DNA of 64,000 bases from Limimaricola pyoseonensis (lineage in GTDB: Bacteria > Pseudomonadota > Alphaproteobacteria > Rhodobacterales > Rhodobacteraceae), in assembly GCF_900102015.1 (NCBI RefSeq), contig NZ_FNAT01000004.1, positions 246,443 to 310,442 on the forward strand, given 5' to 3'. Numbering within the stretch: position 1 is the first letter of the stretch; every line of letters starts with the position of its first letter. Below are positions 26,870 to 35,472 of the stretch, in pieces. The notes beneath the pieces were generated by a model. That model saw only the letters and a program-made list of their open reading frames with translations, made no database searches and was not told where the DNA came from. The translations under genes were made by a program, and so were the position numbers.

Positions 26870-26921
26870 TCGTCGGGCTCTCCTTCGGGCACGCCCCGAC
26901 CGATATGGCGCGGCGGCGGTG

Positions 26922-27584
26922 ATGCGCAAGCTCGCGCTGCCGCTGCTTTTTGTCGCCGCGCCGCTGGCCGCGCAGGCCGAGGAGCTGGTGATCGCCGCGC
27001 TCGGCGACAGCCTGACCGCGGGCTACGGCCTGCCGCAGGAGGACGGGCTGGTGCCGCAGCTGCAGGGCTGGCTCGACGCCGAGGGCGCGGAGGTGCGGCT
27101 GATCAACGCGGGCGTGTCGGGGGACACCTCTGCGGGCGGGCTGTCGCGCATCGGCTGGACGCTGACCGAGGAGGTCGACGCGCTGATCGTGGCGCTGGGC
27201 GGCAACGACTACCTGCGCGGCCTGCCGCCCGAGGCGCTGAAGGACAATCTGGGCGGCATCCTCGAGGCGGCGGGCGAGGCCGGGGTCGAGGTGCTGCTGG
27301 TCGGCATCAGCGCCACCGCGAATTACGGCGCCGACTACCGCGACGCCTTCAACGCGGTCTACCCCGACCTCGCCGAGCAGTACGGGGCGCTGGTCTACCC
27401 GAACATCTTCGCAGCCCTGCAGGATGGTCGCGGCCTCGACGAGGCACGGCGCGCCTACATGCAGGCCGACGGCATCCACCCCAACGCCGAGGGGGTCGGG
27501 CTGATCGTCGAGGCGATCGGGCCCTCCGTGCTCGACCTCGCCGAGGCCGCGCGCGGCGATGACACGGAGGCGGCGGTCAGGTAA
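26922..27584 (+). CDS. tesA: TesA-type arylesterase / lysophospholipase (SGNH hydrolase)
   Basis: 220 residues. Signal peptide with cleavage after A-Q-A (residue 19). Block I A-L-G-D-S-L-T-A-G-Y-G-L carries the catalytic Ser, block III G-G-N-D the oxyanion Asn, and D-G-I-H-P-N the Asp/His pair, as in E. coli TesA. Periplasmic esterase/thioesterase/lysophospholipase. Divergent from the YbbA-like ATPase gene with a 52-bp gap, as in many Proteobacteria, which supports a shared role in envelope lipid handling. Confidence 0.92.
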   Translation: MRKLALPLLFVAAPLAAQAEELVIAALGDSLTAGYGLPQEDGLVPQLQGWLDAEGAEVRLINAGVSGDTSAGGLSRIGWTLTEEVDALIVALGGNDYLRGLPPEALKDNLGGILEAAGEAGVEVLLVGISATANYGADYRDAFNAVYPDLAEQYGALVYPNIFAALQDGRGLDEARRAYMQADGIHPNAEGVGLIVEAIGPSVLDLAEAARGDDTEAAVR

Positions 27585-27616
27585 CCTGTGTGACGTAGCG
27601 TCAGGGAGGGTTCGCC

Positions 27617-27820
27617 ATGTCCGTCGCGAAAGTCACAGAGATCATCGCCGCCTCGCCAGACAGCTTCGACGACGCCGTGAAGCAGGGCATCGCGCGGGCG
27701 TCGGAGACGCTGAAGGGCATCACCGGCGCCTGGGTGTCCGAGCAGAAGGTCACCTGCGAGAACGGCCGGGTCACCGAGTACCGGGTGGCGATGCGCGTCA
27801 CCTTCGTGCTGAACGACTGA
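27617..27820 (+). CDS. Dodecin
   Basis: 67 residues beginning M-S-V-A-K-V-T-E-I-I-A-A-S-P-D-S-F-D-D-A-V. The single helix plus three-stranded sheet pattern, the conserved Trp39 (G-A-W-V-S-E-Q-K-V) that stacks on flavin, and the length identify a dodecin, a dodecameric flavin-storage and buffering protein of the cytosol. GGGAGG precedes ATG 27617. Confidence 0.95.
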   Translation: MSVAKVTEIIAASPDSFDDAVKQGIARASETLKGITGAWVSEQKVTCENGRVTEYRVAMRVTFVLND

Positions 27821-27821
27821 A

Positions 27822-27837
27822 GGGCCGGGGGCGGCCC
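27822..27837 (+). terminator. Small hairpin directly after dodecin stop
   Basis: GGGCCG-GGGG-CGGCCC, a 6-bp stem with a 4-nt loop, begins 2 bp after the dodecin stop codon. No U-tract follows. Confidence 0.35.
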
Positions 27838-27888
27838 GCGCAGGGCGGCCGGCGAGAGAAGGCCCTTGAAGCGAGACCCGATACGAGA

Positions 27889-27914
27889 ACGGGCGCGGCC
27901 ATGGCCGCGCCCGT
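27889..27914. terminator. 26-bp perfect palindrome between convergent dodecin and cold-shock genes
   Basis: The sequence reads ACGGGCGCGGCC then ATGGCCGCGCCCGT, a perfect 26-bp palindrome, in the gap between dodecin and the cold-shock gene. The cold-shock transcript would meet it 44 nt after its stop, followed by TTCTCGTATC. Likely a bidirectional terminator or mRNA-end structure, though a protein-binding palindrome is possible. Confidence 0.6.
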
Positions 27915-27957
27915 CCGGAAATCCTGCGAAGGGGCCCGCGACGGGGCCGCCCGCGTC

Positions 27958-28164
27958 TTACATCGGCTTGAGGTTCACCGCCGACTCGCGGCCGTCACGG
28001 CCGGCTTCGATGTCGAAGCTGATCTTCTGGTTGTCGGCGAGGCCGGTCAGGCCCGAACGCTCAACGGCGGAAATGTGGACGAACACGTCCTTCTTGCCGC
28101 CATCGGGAGCGATGAAGCCGTAGCCTTTGGTGGTGTTGAACCATTTCACGGTGCCGGTAGCCAT
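27958..28164 (-). CDS. Cold-shock-domain protein, CspA family
   Basis: 68 residues: [18 protein letters not shown] then D-V-F-V-H-I-S-A-V, i.e. intact RNP1 (KGYGFI) and RNP2 (VFVHIS). Single-stranded nucleic-acid chaperone. The 28165-28330 leader is long for the gene size, as with temperature-responsive csp mRNAs, and AAGGA lies 8 nt upstream of the ATG. Confidence 0.96.
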   Translation of the reverse strand: MATGTVKWFNTTKGYGFIAPDGGKKDVFVHISAVERSGLTGLADNQKISFDIEAGRDGRESAVNLKPM

Positions 28165-28427
28165 CGTGCTGTCTTCCTTAACAAGTGTCCGCCTGCGGAA
28201 TTGCAGCGGTTTCGGCTCTGTCAGTGCTGATCGAGGGACTGAGGCCGTGAAGGAGACAGTGGTCGATAGAGGTAACGTCGCCTTGTCCAGTTAACCCGAA
28301 TCGGCCAGAAACGCAATTCTCATTCGGGCCCGCGCCGGCGGGGTCGGCGGGTCTTCGCCCGCGCGCGCGACAGGCGCGCAACGGGTGCGCGACGTGTGCG
28401 CGGGACCGCGCGGGGCAGGGGGCGAGG
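28165..28427 (-). promoter_or_regulatory. Upstream region and probable long 5' leader of the cold-shock gene
   Basis: This 263-bp gap is less GC-rich than its surroundings, as csp leaders often are. A weak promoter candidate is TTGCGT-17 bp-TAACTG (around 28285-28313, minus strand), which would give a leader of about 115 nt. Placement is tentative. The distal part must also carry the start region of the plus-strand TolB-like gene. Confidence 0.4.
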
Positions 28428-29249
28428 ATGGAGAGCGAGATCTGCATCTGGCACGCGGCCGGGGCATCGGTCGAGCCGGTGCTGCGGGTTCCGGGGCGGG
28501 TCGAGGCCCCGAACTGGCACCCCGAGGGCCATCTTCTCGTCAATGCCGAGGGCCGGCTGTGGCGGGTGCCGCTCGCCGCGCCGCGGCTCGAGCCGGTCGA
28601 GACCGGCTTCGCGCGAAGGTTGAACAACGATCACGCCCCGTCGCCGGACGGCGCGCGGATCGCGCTCTCCGACAAGACCGAGACCGGCCGCTCCTGCATC
28701 TACCAGATGCCCGCCGCCGGCGGCACGCCCGAACGGCTGAGCCGCAACACGCCCTCGTGGCTGCATGGCTGGAGCCCGGACGGCCGCTTCGTCGTCCATG
28801 CCGGCGCGCGCGACGGCGGGCCGGTCGGGATCTACCTCACCGAGGTCGCGAGCGGCGCGGAGCGCTGCGTGACCGCCGCCTTCGACCATGCCGACGGGCC
28901 GGACTTCTCGGCCGATGGCGGCTGGATCTGGTTCAACGGCGAGCGCGACGGCGCGGTCGACATCTGGCGCATCCGCCCCGATGGCCGCGAACTTCAGCGC
29001 ATGACCGACGGCCCCGGCGTCGACTGGTTCCCGCATCCCTCGCCCTGCGGGGCGCATGTCGTGCACCTGCGCTACCCGCCTGGCACCACGGGCCATCCCG
29101 CCGATCTCGACGTGGCCCTTTGGCTGATGCCGCAGCAGGGCGGGCCAGGACGCGAGATCGCCCGCTTCCGCGGCGGGCAGGGCAGCCTCAACGTGCCGTC
29201 ATGGGCCCCGGGCGGCGCGGCCTTCGCCTTCATCCGGTACCCGGCATGA
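28428..29249 (+). CDS. TolB-like WD40/PD40 beta-propeller protein
   Basis: 273 residues, no signal peptide. Repeated S-P-D-G-x-R/x-I-A-L and W-S-P-D-G-R-F-V-V motifs (at roughly residues 35, 75, 118, 165, 210) are PD40 blades as in TolB, but here in a cytosolic protein annotated elsewhere only as a biopolymer-transport or TolB-related protein. It shares an ATGA overlap with nadD. Role unknown. Confidence 0.82.
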   Translation: MESEICIWHAAGASVEPVLRVPGRVEAPNWHPEGHLLVNAEGRLWRVPLAAPRLEPVETGFARRLNNDHAPSPDGARIALSDKTETGRSCIYQMPAAGGTPERLSRNTPSWLHGWSPDGRFVVHAGARDGGPVGIYLTEVASGAERCVTAAFDHADGPDFSADGGWIWFNGERDGAVDIWRIRPDGRELQRMTDGPGVDWFPHPSPCGAHVVHLRYPPGTTGHPADLDVALWLMPQQGGPGREIARFRGGQGSLNVPSWAPGGAAFAFIRYPA

Positions 29250-29872
29250 GGGCGGGTCTGCCGGTGGCGCGGGCCGGGCAGGCGGTGGGGCTCCTGGGCG
29301 GGTCGTTCGACCCGGCGCATGAGGGGCATCTCGCGATCAGCCATGCCGCGCTCACCCGGCTCGGGCTCGACGCGCTGTGGTGGCTGGTCAGCCCCGGCAA
29401 CCCGCTCAAGGCCCGCGGCCCGGCGCCGATGCCGGCGCGGCTGGCGCATGCGCGCGCGGTCGCGCGGCACCCGAGGATCACCGTCACCGGCATCGAGGCG
29501 CATCTGGGCACCCGCCACACCGCCGAGACGCTGCGCGGGCTGCAGCGGCTTTACCCCGGCGTGCGCTTCGTCTGGCTGATGGGGGCCGACAACCTCGTGC
29601 AGCTGCATCGCTGGCACGACTGGCGCGGCATCGTGGAGACGGTGCCGATGGCGGTCTTCGCCCGGCCCGGCGACCGGCTCGCCGCGAAGCTCTCGCGCGC
29701 CGCGCGGATCTACCGGCCCGCCCGGCTGCCGGCGCGGGCGGCGCCGCTGCTGGCCCGCCGGCCGGCCCCGGCCTGGTGCTTTCTCGACCTGCCGATGTCG
29801 GACCTGTCCTCGACCGGGCTGCGCGCCGCCGGCGGCTGGCCGCGCATGGCCGCCGCCATGTCCGAAGCGTGA
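29246..29872 (+). CDS. nadD: Nicotinate-nucleotide adenylyltransferase
   Basis: 208 residues. [15 protein letters not shown] is the nucleotidyltransferase GxFxPxHxGH motif and [10 protein letters not shown] the C-terminal ISSTxIR-like motif. Converts nicotinate mononucleotide and ATP to deamido-NAD in NAD biosynthesis. ATG 29246 overlaps the previous stop by four bases; the first ten residues ([10 protein letters not shown]) are an extension, common in alphaproteobacterial NadD. Confidence 0.93.
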   Translation: MRAGLPVARAGQAVGLLGGSFDPAHEGHLAISHAALTRLGLDALWWLVSPGNPLKARGPAPMPARLAHARAVARHPRITVTGIEAHLGTRHTAETLRGLQRLYPGVRFVWLMGADNLVQLHRWHDWRGIVETVPMAVFARPGDRLAAKLSRAARIYRPARLPARAAPLLARRPAPAWCFLDLPMSDLSSTGLRAAGGWPRMAAAMSEA

Positions 29873-29919
29873 GCGCGACCCCGTTGCCGCGGACGCCTCG
29901 CGCACTCTATCTACCGGGT

Positions 29920-31488
29920 ATGATAGCACGAGCGATCCGATACGGGCTGCTGGTCTGCGGCCTCCTGAGCGCCACCGCCACGCTGGCGGAGGCTCCGCAG
30001 CGCGCGCTGCGCCCCGAAGCGCGGCCCGTCGCCGTCGGCAGCGTCAGCACCTCCGGCACGGCCGCCATCGCGCAGGAGGCGGCCCCGAAGCCCTCCGGCC
30101 TGCGGCCGCGCTCGCGCGAGGCCACCGACATCTTCGTCGAGGATGCGCGTCTGGGCGGGCGCACCTCCTTCGTGGCGCTCGACGCGGGCTCGGGCGAGAT
30201 CCTCGACCGCCACGAGGCCTTCACCCGGATGCCGCCGGCCTCCGTCGCCAAGTCGGTGACCGCGCTCTACGCGCTCGACGCGCTCGGCCCCGATCACCGC
30301 TTCGAGACGACGCTGGTCGCCACCGGCCCGGTGGTCGAGGGCACGCTGCAGGGCGACCTCGTTCTGGCCGGCACCGGCGATCCGACGCTCGACACCGACG
30401 CGCTGTCGGAGATGGTCGCCGCGCTCGACCTCGCCGGGGTGCGCCGGGTGGCGGGCGGCTTCTCGGTCTGGGGCGGGGCGCTGCCGCAGCAGGACCGGAT
30501 CGACCCGGTGCAGCTGCCGCATCTGGGCTACAACCCGGCCGTCGGCGGTCTGAACCTGAACTACAACCGCATCTACTTCTCGTGGGAGCGCCAGTCCGGC
30601 GGCGACTACGCGCTGTCGCTCGACGCGCGCGGCACCAGCGCCCGGCCCGAGGTCGAGATCGCCACCATCGAGGCGGTGGATCGCGGCTCGCCGGTCTACG
30701 ACTACGAGCAGCGCAACGGGGTCGACGTCTGGACCGTGGGCCGGCGCTATCTCGGCGACAGCGGCGGCCGCTGGCTGCCGGTGCGCCGGCCGGCGCTCTA
30801 TGCCGGGCAGGTCTTCGCGGCGCTGGCCGAGGCGCGCGGGATCGAGCTCGGCCCGGTCTCCGAGGCCGCCGAGGCGCCTGTGGGCGAGGTGCTGGCCCGC
30901 CACGAGAGCGCGGATCTCGAGACGCTCGTGCGCGAGATGCTGAAATACTCGACCAACCTCACCGCCGAGCAGCTCGGCCTCGCCGCCACCGCCGCGCGCG
31001 GGATCGAGGCCGACGGCCTCGTGGCCTCGGCGCGGGCGATGTCGGACTGGGTCGAGGCGCGGTTCGGCGTGGCGCCGGACTTCATCGACCATTCCGGGCT
31101 GGGCGGCGCCTCGCGGATCAGCGCCATGCAGATGGCCAAGATCCTGACCGACCCCTTCGCCCGCGAGGAGCTGCGCCCGCTTCTGAAGTCGATCCGGCTC
31201 TACGGGCCGCGCGGCGAGGCGCTCGACCGCGCGCCGGGCGTGGTGGTGGCCAAGACCGGCACGCTGAACTTCGTCAGCGCGCTGGCGGGCTACGAGCGCA
31301 CGATCGGCGGCCGCGACATCGCCTTCGCGATCTTCTCGGGCGACGTGGCGCGGCGGATCGACTCGCAGGACGAGGAGGCCGAGCGCCCCGAGGGCGCGCG
31401 CTCCTACAACGGCCGCGCCAAGTGGCTGCAGCAGCGGCTGCTGCAGCGCTGGGGCATCGCCTACTCGGCCGAGGAGGCGACCAACTAG
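29920..31488 (+). CDS. dacB: D-alanyl-D-alanine carboxypeptidase/endopeptidase, PBP4 (DacB) type
   Basis: 522 residues. Signal peptide (1-23), then a class C PBP domain: SxxK at Ser108-Val-Ala-Lys111, SxN in Y-S-T-N-L-T-A-E, and K-T-G-T-L-N near the C-terminus. Length and the long insert between SxxK and SxN match PBP4. Periplasmic; removes terminal D-Ala or cleaves crosslinks during wall remodelling. It follows nadD by 47 bp in the same direction. ATG 29920 lies just before a standard signal peptide. Confidence 0.94.
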   Translation: MIARAIRYGLLVCGLLSATATLAEAPQRALRPEARPVAVGSVSTSGTAAIAQEAAPKPSGLRPRSREATDIFVEDARLGGRTSFVALDAGSGEILDRHEAFTRMPPASVAKSVTALYALDALGPDHRFETTLVATGPVVEGTLQGDLVLAGTGDPTLDTDALSEMVAALDLAGVRRVAGGFSVWGGALPQQDRIDPVQLPHLGYNPAVGGLNLNYNRIYFSWERQSGGDYALSLDARGTSARPEVEIATIEAVDRGSPVYDYEQRNGVDVWTVGRRYLGDSGGRWLPVRRPALYAGQVFAALAEARGIELGPVSEAAEAPVGEVLARHESADLETLVREMLKYSTNLTAEQLGLAATAARGIEADGLVASARAMSDWVEARFGVAPDFIDHSGLGGASRISAMQMAKILTDPFAREELRPLLKSIRLYGPRGEALDRAPGVVVAKTGTLNFVSALAGYERTIGGRDIAFAIFSGDVARRIDSQDEEAERPEGARSYNGRAKWLQQRLLQRWGIAYSAEEATN

Positions 31489-31519
31489 GCCGCTGCCGGA
31501 CCCGGCAGCGGTTTCTGGA

Positions 31520-31699
31520 TTAGATCCGGGCGCCGCGGCCGCGCGGGCCCCAGACATACCAGGCGATCAGACCCAGTAGCGGCAGGATCAGGATGCCCAG
31601 CGTCCAGAGCACCTTCTTGCCGGTGCTGGCCGACGAGGTGATGACGTTCCAGATCGCGTAGAGGTCGAGCAGGAAGACGATGAAACCGAGGATGCGCAT
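31520..31699 (-). CDS. PLDc_N-domain membrane miniprotein
   Basis: 59 residues, ATG 31699 to TAA 31520: M-R-I-L-G-F-I-V-F-L-L-D-L-Y-A-I-W-N-V, a polar link S-A-S-T-G-K-K-V-L-W, a second helix with L-P-L-L-G-L-I-A-W-Y-V-W-G-P-R, and an Arg-rich end. Two helices plus the W-x(4)-Y/W-x-x-W-G-P-R ending is the phospholipase-D-nuclease N-terminal (PLDc_N) domain found before cardiolipin-synthase catalytic domains, here free-standing. AAAGGGCC precedes the ATG. Confidence 0.82.
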   Translation of the reverse strand: MRILGFIVFLLDLYAIWNVITSSASTGKKVLWTLGILILPLLGLIAWYVWGPRGRGARI

Positions 31700-31767
31700 G
31701 GCTTGGCCCTTTCACGGCTGTTGCCCGTGAAACGCCGTCGCCCCGCGCCGGGGTCCGCGACCTCGTC

Positions 31768-32184
31768 TCAGACCGTCATGTGCCGCGCCCGCGCGCCGCG
31801 CTCGATCGCGGCGGCGTGCAGCCGGTCGATGCGCAGCTCGTAGCGGATCTCCTCGAGCATCCGCCCCTCGCCCTCGGTGACGTTGCCGTCGGCGGCGGCG
31901 ACGTCGCAGGCCAGCGCGTAGGCGGTCTCGTAGAGCCGCTCGGGCAGGGCATCGCGGATCAGCCCGAACAGCGCGTCGAGCCCGTCCTCCTGCTCGAGCA
32001 GGTCGAACACGGTGCTGGCCATGCCCGACAGGTCGTCGCCATATTCGGCGAAGACCGGCAAGTGGTTGACCATGTTCGAGATCTTCACGAGCTCGGAGGT
32101 GCGGATGTTCTCGTCGGAGGCCGAGACGGCGATCATCAGCGCCACCAGCGCGTCCTGCGCGGTCAGGGAAGGGGTGTCGCTCAT
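31768..32184 (-). CDS. TerB-family (tellurite resistance-like) protein
   Basis: 138 residues, all-helical. [21 protein letters not shown] and [17 protein letters not shown] are two copies of the D-x-N/x-x-x-x-x-E metal-binding-like TerB helix pair. Cytosolic. No other ter genes are present, so tellurite resistance should not be assumed. It shares a strand with the PLDc_N gene 68 bp downstream. Confidence 0.88.
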   Translation of the reverse strand: MSDTPSLTAQDALVALMIAVSASDENIRTSELVKISNMVNHLPVFAEYGDDLSGMASTVFDLLEQEDGLDALFGLIRDALPERLYETAYALACDVAAADGNVTEGEGRMLEEIRYELRIDRLHAAAIERGARARHMTV

Positions 32185-32276
32185 GGTCGGTCTCCTTGCA
32201 TTCACGGGGCAATTTATTGACGCGGCCCACCCCCCGCAATAGGAGAGCCGGGTTCATTCCCCGACGAGGTGATACG

Positions 32277-33860
32277 ATGTCCGAACTGCGCGACGTGGCG
32301 ATGCAGAGCAAGGCCTGGCCCTTCGAGGAGGCGCGCGCGCTGCTCAAACGCTTCGGCGGCAAGGACCCGGCCAAGGGTCACGTGCTGTTCGAGACCGGCT
32401 ACGGGCCCTCGGGCCTGCCGCATATCGGCACCTTCGGCGAGGTGCTGCGCACCACGATGATCCGCCGCGCCTTCGAGCTGATCTCCGACATCCCGACCCG
32501 GCTGGTCTGCTTCTCGGACGATCTCGACGGCATGCGCAAGGTGCCCGAGAACGTGCCGCAGCAGGAGATGATGCGCGAGAACCTGCAGCGGCCGCTGACC
32601 AGCGTGCCCGACCCCTTCGGCACGCATGACAGCTTCGGCGGGCACAACAACGCCATGCTGCGCCGCTTCCTCGACACCTTCGGCTTCGAGTACGAGTTCG
32701 TCTCGGCCACCGAGTTCTACCGCTCGGGCCAGTTCGACGACACGCTGCGCATGGCGGCCGAGCGCTACGACGACATCATGGCGATCATGCTGAAGAGCCT
32801 GCGCGAGGAGCGCCAGCAGAGCTATTCCTGCTTCCTGCCGATCCACCCCGAGACCGGCCGCGTACTCTACGTGCCGATGAAGCACGTGGACGCGAAAGAG
32901 CACACCATCACCTTCGACGACGAGGACGGGCGCGAATGGACGCTGCCCGTCACCGGGGGCAACGTGAAGCTGCAGTGGAAGCCCGATTTCGGCGCCCGCT
33001 GGGCCGCGCTCGGCGTCGATTTCGAGATGTACGGCAAGGACCACTCGACCAACACGCCGATCTATGACGGCATCTGCAAGGTGCTGGGCGGCCGCGCGCC
33101 GAACCACTTCACCTACGAGCTGTTCCTCGACGATGCCGGGCAGAAGATCTCGAAGTCGAAGGGCAACGGCCTGACCATCGACGAGTGGCTGAGCTACGCC
33201 GCGACCGACTCTTTGAGCTACTTCATGTATCTCAAGCCCAAGACCGCCAAGCGGCTGCATTTCGACGTGATCCCGAAGATGGTGGACGAGTATCACCAGC
33301 AGCTGCGCGCCTATCCCGGGCAGGACCTGAAGGCGCAGCTCGCCAACCCGGTCTACCACATCCACCAAGGCGAGGTGCCCGCTTCGGACATGGTGGTGCC
33401 GTTCCAGATGCTTCTGAACCTCGTCTCGGTCTCCGGCGCCGAGGACAAGGAGACGCTCTGGGGCTTCATTCGCCGCTACGCGCCGGAGGCCAGCCCCGAG
33501 AGCCATCCGGGCCTCGACGCCGCGGCGGGCTTCGCGATCCGCTACTACGAGGACCGGGTGCGTCCGACCAAGACCTTCCGCGCGCCGACCGAGACCGAGC
33601 GCGCCGCGATGCAGGACCTGCGCGACCGCCTCGCCGCATGGGACGGCGGCGCCGATGCCGAGGCGCTGCAGTCGGAGGTCTTCGCGGTCGGCAAGGCGCA
33701 TGGCTTCGAGCCGCTGCGCGACTGGTTCAAGGCGCTCTACGAGGTGCTCTTGGGCGCCTCCGAAGGCCCGCGCTTCGGCGGCTTCGTCGCGCTCTACGGC
33801 GTCGAGAACACCGTGGCGCTGATCGACAAGGGCCTCGCGGGCGAGCTGGCCGCGGCCTAA
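32277..33860 (+). CDS. lysS: Lysyl-tRNA synthetase, class I
   Basis: 527 residues. [16 protein letters not shown] is the HIGH motif and [10 protein letters not shown] the KMSKS motif, so this is the class I (LysK) enzyme shared by archaea, spirochaetes and alphaproteobacteria, not the class II E. coli type. Charges tRNA-Lys. ATG 32277 is followed by M-S-E-L-R-D-V-A. Its TAA overlaps the stop of the convergent CHAD gene. Confidence 0.96.
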   Translation: MSELRDVAMQSKAWPFEEARALLKRFGGKDPAKGHVLFETGYGPSGLPHIGTFGEVLRTTMIRRAFELISDIPTRLVCFSDDLDGMRKVPENVPQQEMMRENLQRPLTSVPDPFGTHDSFGGHNNAMLRRFLDTFGFEYEFVSATEFYRSGQFDDTLRMAAERYDDIMAIMLKSLREERQQSYSCFLPIHPETGRVLYVPMKHVDAKEHTITFDDEDGREWTLPVTGGNVKLQWKPDFGARWAALGVDFEMYGKDHSTNTPIYDGICKVLGGRAPNHFTYELFLDDAGQKISKSKGNGLTIDEWLSYAATDSLSYFMYLKPKTAKRLHFDVIPKMVDEYHQQLRAYPGQDLKAQLANPVYHIHQGEVPASDMVVPFQMLLNLVSVSGAEDKETLWGFIRRYAPEASPESHPGLDAAAGFAIRYYEDRVRPTKTFRAPTETERAAMQDLRDRLAAWDGGADAEALQSEVFAVGKAHGFEPLRDWFKALYEVLLGASEGPRFGGFVALYGVENTVALIDKGLAGELAAA

Positions 33861-34777
33861 TCCGCCCTGCTGGCGGCGGTCTCGCGCCGCCAGAGCTTCC
33901 ACAGTCGCGCGGCCTCCTTCGCCTGCCGCTTCGCCCCGCCGCCGAACAGGCGGCGGGCGATCGGCATCGCCTCTTCCGCGATCTCGGCCTGCCGCCTTGC
34001 GGCCAGCGCCTGCAACGCCTGCCGCGCCTCGATGTCGCGGGGCAGGGCGCGCGCCTCGGTGTATTCGCACAGCGCATCGAGGTCGTGGTGGTCGCCCAAC
34101 AGGTCGCCGAGCCGCTTCGCCGCCTTCTCCCGCGCGCGCACCGCCTTGGGCCAGAGCGGGCGCATGAGCTTCATCTGCGCGCGGTGGTCCTTGGCGCGCT
34201 TGCGCAGCTCGTGCAGCGCCTCGCCGCCACCACTGCCGCCACCATCGGCCTCCGCCGCCTCCAGCGCCGCCGCGCCTCGCCTGAGCGACCGCTTCAGCCC
34301 CGCGCGCAGCACCTTGCGGCTCTTGGCCTCCAGCTTGAAGCCCGCCGCCCGGCGCGAATGGCTCTCGATCGCCTCGGCGAGCGCCGACAGCTCGCGCCCG
34401 GCCTCGGCTCCCGCCGCCTTCTCGGCGTCGCGCGACAGCGCCCGGCGCAGCGGCGTCAGGCTGCGGCGGTCGATCTCCCTGGCGTAGCGTCCGCTCAGCC
34501 CGGTGAAGCAATCGAGCCGCACCGCCGCGTCGCGCCGCCCCGACAGCGCCCGCGCCGCGTCGCGCAGCGCCCGGTTCTCGGCCTTGAACTCCGGCAGCCC
34601 CGGCCGCGCCAGCCGCAACAGCGCGCGCAGCGCCTTCACGTCCTTGCGCAGCTCGTGGATCGCCTCGTCCTGCGGCAGCTCCTGCGAGCGCATCCGCGCG
34701 GTGGCGCCGCGCTCGGCCGCGATCCGGCGCAGCGCCGCGGCGAGCGAGCGGTCGTCGGCCTCGATCCGGAACCCCAT
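33857..34777 (-). CDS. CHAD-domain protein
   Basis: 306 residues, very rich in Ala, Arg and Lys and almost wholly helical. [13 protein letters not shown] and later [15 protein letters not shown] are the paired HxxRK helices of CHAD domains, whose conserved basic residues bind polyphosphate. ATG 34777 has AAAAGGAG upstream. Likely associated with polyphosphate granules or phosphate metabolism. It ends inside the lysS stop codon (shared bases 33857-33860). Confidence 0.88.
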   Translation of the reverse strand: MGFRIEADDRSLAAALRRIAAERGATARMRSQELPQDEAIHELRKDVKALRALLRLARPGLPEFKAENRALRDAARALSGRRDAAVRLDCFTGLSGRYAREIDRRSLTPLRRALSRDAEKAAGAEAGRELSALAEAIESHSRRAAGFKLEAKSRKVLRAGLKRSLRRGAAALEAAEADGGGSGGGEALHELRKRAKDHRAQMKLMRPLWPKAVRAREKAAKRLGDLLGDHHDLDALCEYTEARALPRDIEARQALQALAARRQAEIAEEAMPIARRLFGGGAKRQAKEAARLWKLWRRETAASRAD

Positions 34778-34914
34778 CGGCTCTCCTTTTCGTGAACATG
34801 GCAAAACGCGTGACATCCCCGTGGGTTCCACGCCGCGCGCCGCGGCTGCGGCGAGACGCCGCGAAACCCGGCGGCCGGCATGGCCGTAGCTTGGTCAGAA
34901 CAGGAGGACCGACC

Positions 34915-35316
34915 ATGAGACTTGCCGCCATCGCGCTCGCCGCCGCGCTCGCCCTGCCTGCCGCCGCGCAACAGGAGGGGGACGAGATCGCCGGGGTGAT
35001 CGGCGACCAGCTGTCGAACTTCACCGCCCGCGACGTCACGGCCGCCTTCGACCATGCCAGCCCCGGCATCAAGCGGCTGTTCGGCAGCCCCGAGAATTTC
35101 GGCCGCATGGTCGCGCAGGGCTACCCGATGGTCTGGGACAACGCCGAGGCGCGCTATCTCGACCTGCGCGAGACCGGCGGCGTCTGGTGGCAGACGGTGC
35201 TGATCCGCGACGCGCGCGGCGTGCCGCACCTGCTGGAATACAAGATGATCGAGACGGCGCAGGGCTGGCGCATCGACGGGGTGCGCCTGCTCGACCCGCC
35301 CGCCGTCGGGGCCTGA
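34915..35316 (+). CDS. Periplasmic DUF4864 protein
   Basis: 133 residues: signal peptide cleaved after A-A-A (about residue 18), then a small alpha+beta domain with [27 protein letters not shown] and the ending M-I-E-T-A-Q-G-W-R-I-D-G-V, the pattern of DUF4864 (NTF2-like). Strong SD AGGAGG before ATG 34915. Single gene, divergent from CHAD. Function unknown. Confidence 0.85.
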   Translation: MRLAAIALAAALALPAAAQQEGDEIAGVIGDQLSNFTARDVTAAFDHASPGIKRLFGSPENFGRMVAQGYPMVWDNAEARYLDLRETGGVWWQTVLIRDARGVPHLLEYKMIETAQGWRIDGVRLLDPPAVGA

Positions 35317-35472
35317 GGCCCCGCGCAACGCGCGCCCCGCTCGCACGGCCTTCATCCCGGCCGCCTATACCTTCCGCTTGCCCCGATCTGGGCGGGGCGC
35401 GACCGGCGGACGGGGGCGGGCGGCAGGCGGGGCCGCGCCGCGCCCCGTCCGCCACCGAGCGGGAGGGACGCC

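Noticed and set aside
31768-32184. Tellurite-resistance operon
   Set aside because: Only a lone TerB-like gene is present; no terC, terD or terZ is nearby, so resistance is not supported.
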